From Burkholderiales bacterium (lineage in GTDB: Bacteria > Pseudomonadota > Gammaproteobacteria > Burkholderiales > Burkholderiaceae_C), in NCBI GenBank assembly GCA_947448105.1, contig CANFNE010000085.1:1-9219 (forward strand): DNA of 9,219 nucleotides. Direction: 5' to 3'. The notes beneath the pieces were generated by a model. That model was not told where the DNA came from. It saw only the letters and a list, made by a program, of their open reading frames with translations, and searched no databases. Positions 5,744 through 9,219 of the stretch are shown here, in pieces (the first letter of the stretch is position 1; every line of letters starts with the position of its first letter). Both the position numbers and the translations under genes were made by a program.

Positions 5744-7159
5744 TCAGGTACTGAAGGCTCCCCACAGCGCACCCATGGTTTGTGCGAACGCACTGGCACG
5801 TGCGCCATCGGCGCCGTGCGCCACCGTTTGGCCCGCCACATACACCGCGTGGGGTGCGGCAGCAGGGCTGGAAAAGACCCAGGCGTCGAGCACGTGCGCG
5901 CGCGGAGCACCCAAGAGGCCAGAAGCCTGGCCGTCAAGCACCTGAAAGTCGGCGCGGTTTCCGGTCTGCAAGCCGCCCAGGGGCAGCGCGGTGGCCGCTT
6001 GGCCGCCGCCCAGTGCGGCCTCCAGCAGATTGGCGGCGCTGCTGGTGCTGGGCCCGCAGTGGGCGGCCACATTGCGCTTTTTTTGCACCAGGCGCTGGCC
6101 GTATTCCAGCAGGCGCAGCTCTTCGCTCCAACTCCGCGTGACGTGGCTGTCCGAGCCCACGCTCCAGCGCCCACCCAAGGCGCAATAGGCGCTGAAGTCA
6201 AACACGCCGTCGCCCAAGTTCGCTTCGGTGCTGGGGCAAATGACGATGCTCGCGCCCGCTTGGGCCACACCGGCGAGCTCTTGCGTGCTGGTGTGGGTGG
6301 CGTGCACCAGGTTCCAGCGGGCGTTGACCGGCAGGTTCTCCAGCAGCCACTGCACCGGGCGCTGCCCGGTGTGGGCGATGCAATCCTTAATTTCCTGCTC
6401 TTGCTCGGCGATGTGGATGTGCACCGGCAGGCCGCGATTACGAGCAAACTGCGCCAGCTCGGCGATCGCTGGCGCGTCGGCGGCGCGCAGCGAATGCACC
6501 GCCACGCCCACGTTCACCTGCGCCATGCCCCGGGTTTGGGCTTGCACATCGTCCACCAGGCGGCAGATGGATGCGGGCGTGGACGCAAAGCGCTGCTGCT
6601 CGCTGCGCAGGGTGCTGGCGCCAAAGCCCGCGCGCATGTACAGCGTGGGCAAGAGGGTGATGCCCATGCCCACGCGCTGCGCGGCGCGCACCAGGGCCAT
6701 GGACATCTCGAGCGCCGGGGCGGCCGGGGCACCCGCAGCCGCGTTGTGCAGGTAATGGAATTCACAGACCTGGGTGTAGCCGCCAGCCAGCAGTTCGGTG
6801 TAAAGCAAGGTGGCGATGTGCTCGAGCTGCTCGGGCGAAATGCGCAAGGCTGCAGCGTACATGCGCTCGCGCCAGCTCCAAAAATCGTCACTGCTGGCGC
6901 CCGCGTTCGCACCGGTGGCCGCACTGCGCTGCTCGGTCAGCCCGGCGATGGCGCGCTGAAAAGCGTGGCTGTGGGCGTTGACCACGCCGGGCAAGACCGG
7001 CCCGGCCAGCAACTGCGCACCGGCGCACTCGGCTGGCGTGGCGCCCGGCGCAATGCCAGACCAGTGGCCGCTGGCATCTGCCGTGAGCAGCACGTCATAA
7101 GCCCAGGCGCCGTTAACCCAGGCTTGGGGGGCAAAAAAGCGGGTTTCAGTGGGGCGCAT
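5744..7159 (-). CDS. hutF: Formimidoylglutamate deiminase
   Basis: The enzyme hydrolyses N-formimino-L-glutamate to N-formyl-L-glutamate and ammonia, step four of the five-step histidine pathway; it is a cytoplasmic amidohydrolase. The 471-residue product has PGVVNAHSHAFQRA at 57-70 with metal ligands His63 and His65, CEFHYLHN at 132-139, VHIHIAEQEQEI at 246-257 (His249 ligand, Glu252 catalytic region), LVHATH at 284-289 and SVGSDSHVT at 333-341 with Asp337. NAHSHAFQR and CEFHYLH are typical of HutF rather than of other amidohydrolases. The ATG at 7157-7159 is preferred: AAGGA lies 5 nt upstream and the protein then starts like family members. An open frame continues to 7744, but only through hutG coding sequence. 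The start overlaps the end of hutG by 14 nt, implying translational coupling. The next gene on the strand is the MFS exporter, 57 nt on. Confidence 0.95.
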   Translation of the reverse strand: MRPTETRFFAPQAWVNGAWAYDVLLTADASGHWSGIAPGATPAECAGAQLLAGPVLPGVVNAHSHAFQRAIAGLTEQRSAATGANAGASSDDFWSWRERMYAAALRISPEQLEHIATLLYTELLAGGYTQVCEFHYLHNAAAGAPAAPALEMSMALVRAAQRVGMGITLLPTLYMRAGFGASTLRSEQQRFASTPASICRLVDDVQAQTRGMAQVNVGVAVHSLRAADAPAIAELAQFARNRGLPVHIHIAEQEQEIKDCIAHTGQRPVQWLLENLPVNARWNLVHATHTSTQELAGVAQAGASIVICPSTEANLGDGVFDFSAYCALGGRWSVGSDSHVTRSWSEELRLLEYGQRLVQKKRNVAAHCGPSTSSAANLLEAALGGGQAATALPLGGLQTGNRADFQVLDGQASGLLGAPRAHVLDAWVFSSPAAAPHAVYVAGQTVAHGADGARASAFAQTMGALWGAFST

Positions 7160-7961
7160 ACAAGTCCTTGCAAGCTTGCACAGCGGCCACGAGCATGGCC
7201 TGCAACTGGGGTTGAATCTGCTGTGCCCGTTCTGGCGCATACGCAAAAGGCGCGGTCTCGTGCATGTACAGGCTTTGGCACATCTCCAGCTGCACCGCGT
7301 GCACATGGCGGTCTGGCGCGCCGTAGTGGCGGGTAATAAAGCCGCCCTTGAAGCGGCCGTTGAGCACATGGCGGGTGTGCGGCGCATCTGCGCAAACCGC
7401 CTGCACGGCCTGGGCGATGGACGCATGGGCGCTTTGGCCGCTGGCGGTGCCGATGTTGAGGTCGGGCAGCACGCCCTCAAACAGCCAGGGAATTTGCGAG
7501 CGGATGCTGTGCGCGTCCCACAGCAAGGCGTAGCCATGGAGGGCGGTGATGCGCACCAGCTCGGCGTGCAGCGCCTGATGGTAGGGCTCCCAGTAGAGGC
7601 TGCGCCGGCGCGCGCGCTCTGGTGCGTCGGGGGCGCAGCCGCCGTGGTACAGGGGCTCGCCGGTAAAAAAGCGCGTGGGGCAGAGCTCGGTGTTGCTGGC
7701 ACCGGGGTACATGGGCGCGTCGTCCGGCGGGCGGTTTGGGTCAATCACATAGCGGCTGATCTGCGCGCACAGCACGCTGGCGCCGAGCTGGGGTACAAAG
7801 TCGTACAGGCGCTCGAGGTGCCAGTCGGTGTCTTCCAGCGCCAAGGCGCGCGGCACATAGTGCGCATGCAGCTCGGGCGGAATATGGGTGCCCACGTGCG
7901 GCATGCTGACCAAAAGCGGTGAGCTGCCTTGGCGTAAAGAGTAACTTGGGGAATCGGTCAT
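7146..7961 (-). CDS. hutG: N-formylglutamate deformylase
   Basis: The enzyme hydrolyses N-formyl-L-glutamate to glutamate and formate, the final step of the five-step histidine pathway. It belongs to the formylglutamate amidohydrolase (FGase) family, not to the arginase-like formiminoglutamase that shares the hutG name in other bacteria. The 271 residues carry LVSMPHVGTHIP at 17-28, EDTDWHLERLYDF at 43-55, SRYVIDPNRPPDD at 69-81, LLWDAHSIRSQIP at 147-159, LPDLNIGTASG at 165-175, NGRFKGGFITRHYG at 201-214 and HAVQLEMCQSLYM at 221-233, the conserved His/Asp/Glu blocks of the family. The ATG at 7959-7961 overlaps the hutI stop as ATGA (4 nt); a weak AGG lies about 6 nt upstream, so expression probably depends on coupling to hutI. 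Its own end overlaps hutF by 14 nt. The presence of HutF and this FGase together establishes which branch of the pathway is used. Confidence 0.95.
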   Translation of the reverse strand: MTDSPSYSLRQGSSPLLVSMPHVGTHIPPELHAHYVPRALALEDTDWHLERLYDFVPQLGASVLCAQISRYVIDPNRPPDDAPMYPGASNTELCPTRFFTGEPLYHGGCAPDAPERARRRSLYWEPYHQALHAELVRITALHGYALLWDAHSIRSQIPWLFEGVLPDLNIGTASGQSAHASIAQAVQAVCADAPHTRHVLNGRFKGGFITRHYGAPDRHVHAVQLEMCQSLYMHETAPFAYAPERAQQIQPQLQAMLVAAVQACKDLYAPH

Positions 7962-9187
7962 CGCACCTGGCCTTCAAAAACGGTTTGCATGTGGGGGTTG
8001 GCGCCAAGCGCATAGGCCAGTTGGGCCGGGTGCGTCACGTCCCACAGCACAAAGTCGGCGCGCATGCCGGGTGCCAGCACGCCCCGGTCTTTCAGGCCCA
8101 GCGCCTGCGCGGCGTGGCGGGTGACGCCGGCCAGCGCTTCTTCGGGCGTCAGGCGAAACAGCGTGCACGCCATATTGAGCATGAGCAAGAGCGAGGTGCA
8201 CGGCGAGGTGCCGGGGTTGCAGTCGGTAGACACGGCCATGGGCACGCCGTGGCGGCGCAGCAGGTCCACGGGCGGAAGCTTGGTTTCGCGCAAAAAATAA
8301 AAAGCGCCGGGCAAGAGAACCGCCACGCTGCCCGCCTGCGACATGGCAGCGGCGCCCTCTTCGGACAACCATTCCAGGTGGTCGCAGCTCAGGGCGCCAA
8401 AACTGGCCGCGAGTTGCGCGCCGCCGCTGTCGCTTAGTTGCTCGGCGTGCAGCTTGACCGGCAGGCCCAGGGCGCGCGCCGCTTCAAACAAGCGCGCGGT
8501 TTGGGCCGGGCTAAACGCGATGCGCTCGCAAAACGCGTCCACCGCGTCCACCAGCCCTTCGCCGTGCAGCACCGGCAGCATGCGCAGCACTGCGTCCATA
8601 TAAGCATCGCTTTGACCGGCACATTCGGGTGGCAAGGCATGGGCGCCCAAAAAGGTGGTGCGCACAGCCACCGCGTAATCGGCGCCCAGGGCGCGTGCCA
8701 CTTGCAGGCATTTGCGCTCATGCTCCAGCGCCAGGCCGTAGCCCGATTTGATCTCGAGGGTGGTCACGCCTTCGGCCAGCAGATGGCGCAGGCGCCGCGC
8801 GGCGCTGGCCTGGAGTTGGTCGGCACTGGCAGCCCGCGTGGCGCGCACCGTGGACGCAATGCCGCCGCCCTGGCGGGCGATTTCTTCGTAGCCCACGCCT
8901 TGCAGGCGCTGCTCAAACTCCGCCGCGCGGTCGCCGCCATAGACCAGGTGCGTGTGGCAATCGATCAGCCCCGGGGTGATGAGCGCGCCACCGGCGTCGT
9001 GCTGCGTGCTGCATTGGGCGCGCAGGGCTTCGGGCAACTCTGCCAAGGGGCCCACCCATTTCAGGGTGGCGCCCTGCACCACCATAGCTCCGTCGGGCAC
9101 CAGGCCGTAAGGCTGCGCGACTTCAGCATGCCCAGAGTCGGGCTGCAGGGTGGCCAGCGTGCAGTGCTGCCAAAGCGTCAGGGACAT
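7958..9187 (-). CDS. hutI: Imidazolonepropionase
   Basis: The enzyme hydrolyses 4-imidazolone-5-propionate to N-formimino-L-glutamate, step three of histidine degradation; it is a cytoplasmic zinc amidohydrolase. The 409-residue product is family length. ITPGLIDCHTHLVYGGDR at 70-87 gives metal ligands His78 and His80; GGGIASTV at 107-114, LEIKSGYGL at 144-152, TTFLGAHALPPE at 177-188, LHAEQLSDSGGA at 246-257 (His247, Glu250), SCDHLE at 267-272 and STDCNPGTSP at 320-329 (Asp322) follow. These are consistent with the B. subtilis HutI zinc site shifted by two residues. The ATG at 9185-9187 is supported by a GGAG about 8 nt upstream. It is the first visible gene of the leftward hut unit and overlaps hutG by 4 nt. 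Whether hutU or hutH lies just to the right cannot be seen, because only 32 nt remain. Confidence 0.97.
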   Translation of the reverse strand: MSLTLWQHCTLATLQPDSGHAEVAQPYGLVPDGAMVVQGATLKWVGPLAELPEALRAQCSTQHDAGGALITPGLIDCHTHLVYGGDRAAEFEQRLQGVGYEEIARQGGGIASTVRATRAASADQLQASAARRLRHLLAEGVTTLEIKSGYGLALEHERKCLQVARALGADYAVAVRTTFLGAHALPPECAGQSDAYMDAVLRMLPVLHGEGLVDAVDAFCERIAFSPAQTARLFEAARALGLPVKLHAEQLSDSGGAQLAASFGALSCDHLEWLSEEGAAAMSQAGSVAVLLPGAFYFLRETKLPPVDLLRRHGVPMAVSTDCNPGTSPCTSLLLMLNMACTLFRLTPEEALAGVTRHAAQALGLKDRGVLAPGMRADFVLWDVTHPAQLAYALGANPHMQTVFEGQVR

Positions 9188-9197
9188 AAATGGATCT

Positions 9198-9207
9198 CCA
9201 TATACAA
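9198..9207 (-). promoter_or_regulatory. Possible HutC-type operator half-site beside the hutI RBS
   Basis: On the hutI strand the sequence reads TTGTATATGG, directly upstream of and overlapping the GGAG ribosome binding site. HutC-subfamily GntR repressors favour GTnTAnAC-type palindromes; here the left half (GTATAT) matches but the right half reads GG instead of AC. One half-site could occur by chance, and the window ends 12 nt further on, so no -35/-10 pair can be assessed. Confidence 0.25.
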
Positions 9208-9219
9208 AGCATCGGCGGC

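Noticed and set aside
4757..7336. An 859-codon open frame on the + strand across the MFS and hutF genes
   Set aside because: It runs codon-against-codon opposite both genes. Stops in that register arise only from TTA, CTA and TCA codons, which are rare in GC-rich genes, so length alone means little. Its translation is Gln/Arg/His/Ala-rich and resembles no family, whereas the - strand frames carry full catalytic motifs.
7160..7744. Upstream extension of hutF by 195 codons
   Set aside because: The extension is Thr/Pro/Arg/Cys-rich reading of hutG coding sequence in another frame. The ATG at 7159 has a Shine-Dalgarno and gives the normal HutF length.

Overview
The window looks like an ordinary chromosomal stretch of a high-GC beta-proteobacterium. 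The order Burkholderiales, and probably the family Comamonadaceae, is my inference from base composition, codon use and the resemblance of the proteins to that group; I could not run a search. All recognisable genes are housekeeping or catabolic. I found no phage, transposon, CRISPR, toxin or secretion genes, and nothing I can defend as a previously undescribed system.

Layout. On the + strand, positions 1-3519 hold the 3' nine-tenths of pepN (aminopeptidase N, 5' end outside the window). It is followed after 20 nt by fbp (class I fructose-1,6-bisphosphatase), very likely in the same transcript. A tRNA-Thr(CGT) gene at 3558-3633 has its own -10 box and is followed by a strong intrinsic terminator hairpin. 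On the - strand, reading from the right edge to the left, come hutI, hutG, hutF, a 14-TM MFS exporter of the DHA2 type, and a small thioredoxin-like gene with a WCGHC active site. The last gene ends inside the terminator hairpin, so the two halves of the window converge on 3634-3677.

How the genes work together. HutI, HutF and HutG are the last three enzymes of the five-step histidine degradation route: imidazolonepropionate to formiminoglutamate, then formylglutamate, then glutamate plus formate. hutI/hutG overlap by 4 nt and hutG/hutF by 14 nt, so they are one translationally coupled unit. hutH, hutU, the HutC repressor and a histidine permease are not here and would be expected to the right of the window. 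PepN frees amino acids from peptides, Hut converts histidine to glutamate, and Fbp is needed for gluconeogenesis from such substrates. This is a sensible nutritional neighbourhood, but there is no direct sequence evidence of shared regulation between the two halves.

Points worth a second look are small: an exporter and a thioredoxin-like gene trailing the hut genes, a terminator stem that doubles as the thioredoxin C-terminal codons, a G-quadruplex motif just before a poorly defined MFS start, a HutC-like half-site beside the hutI ribosome binding site, and a consistent Asn-Met codon-context bias.
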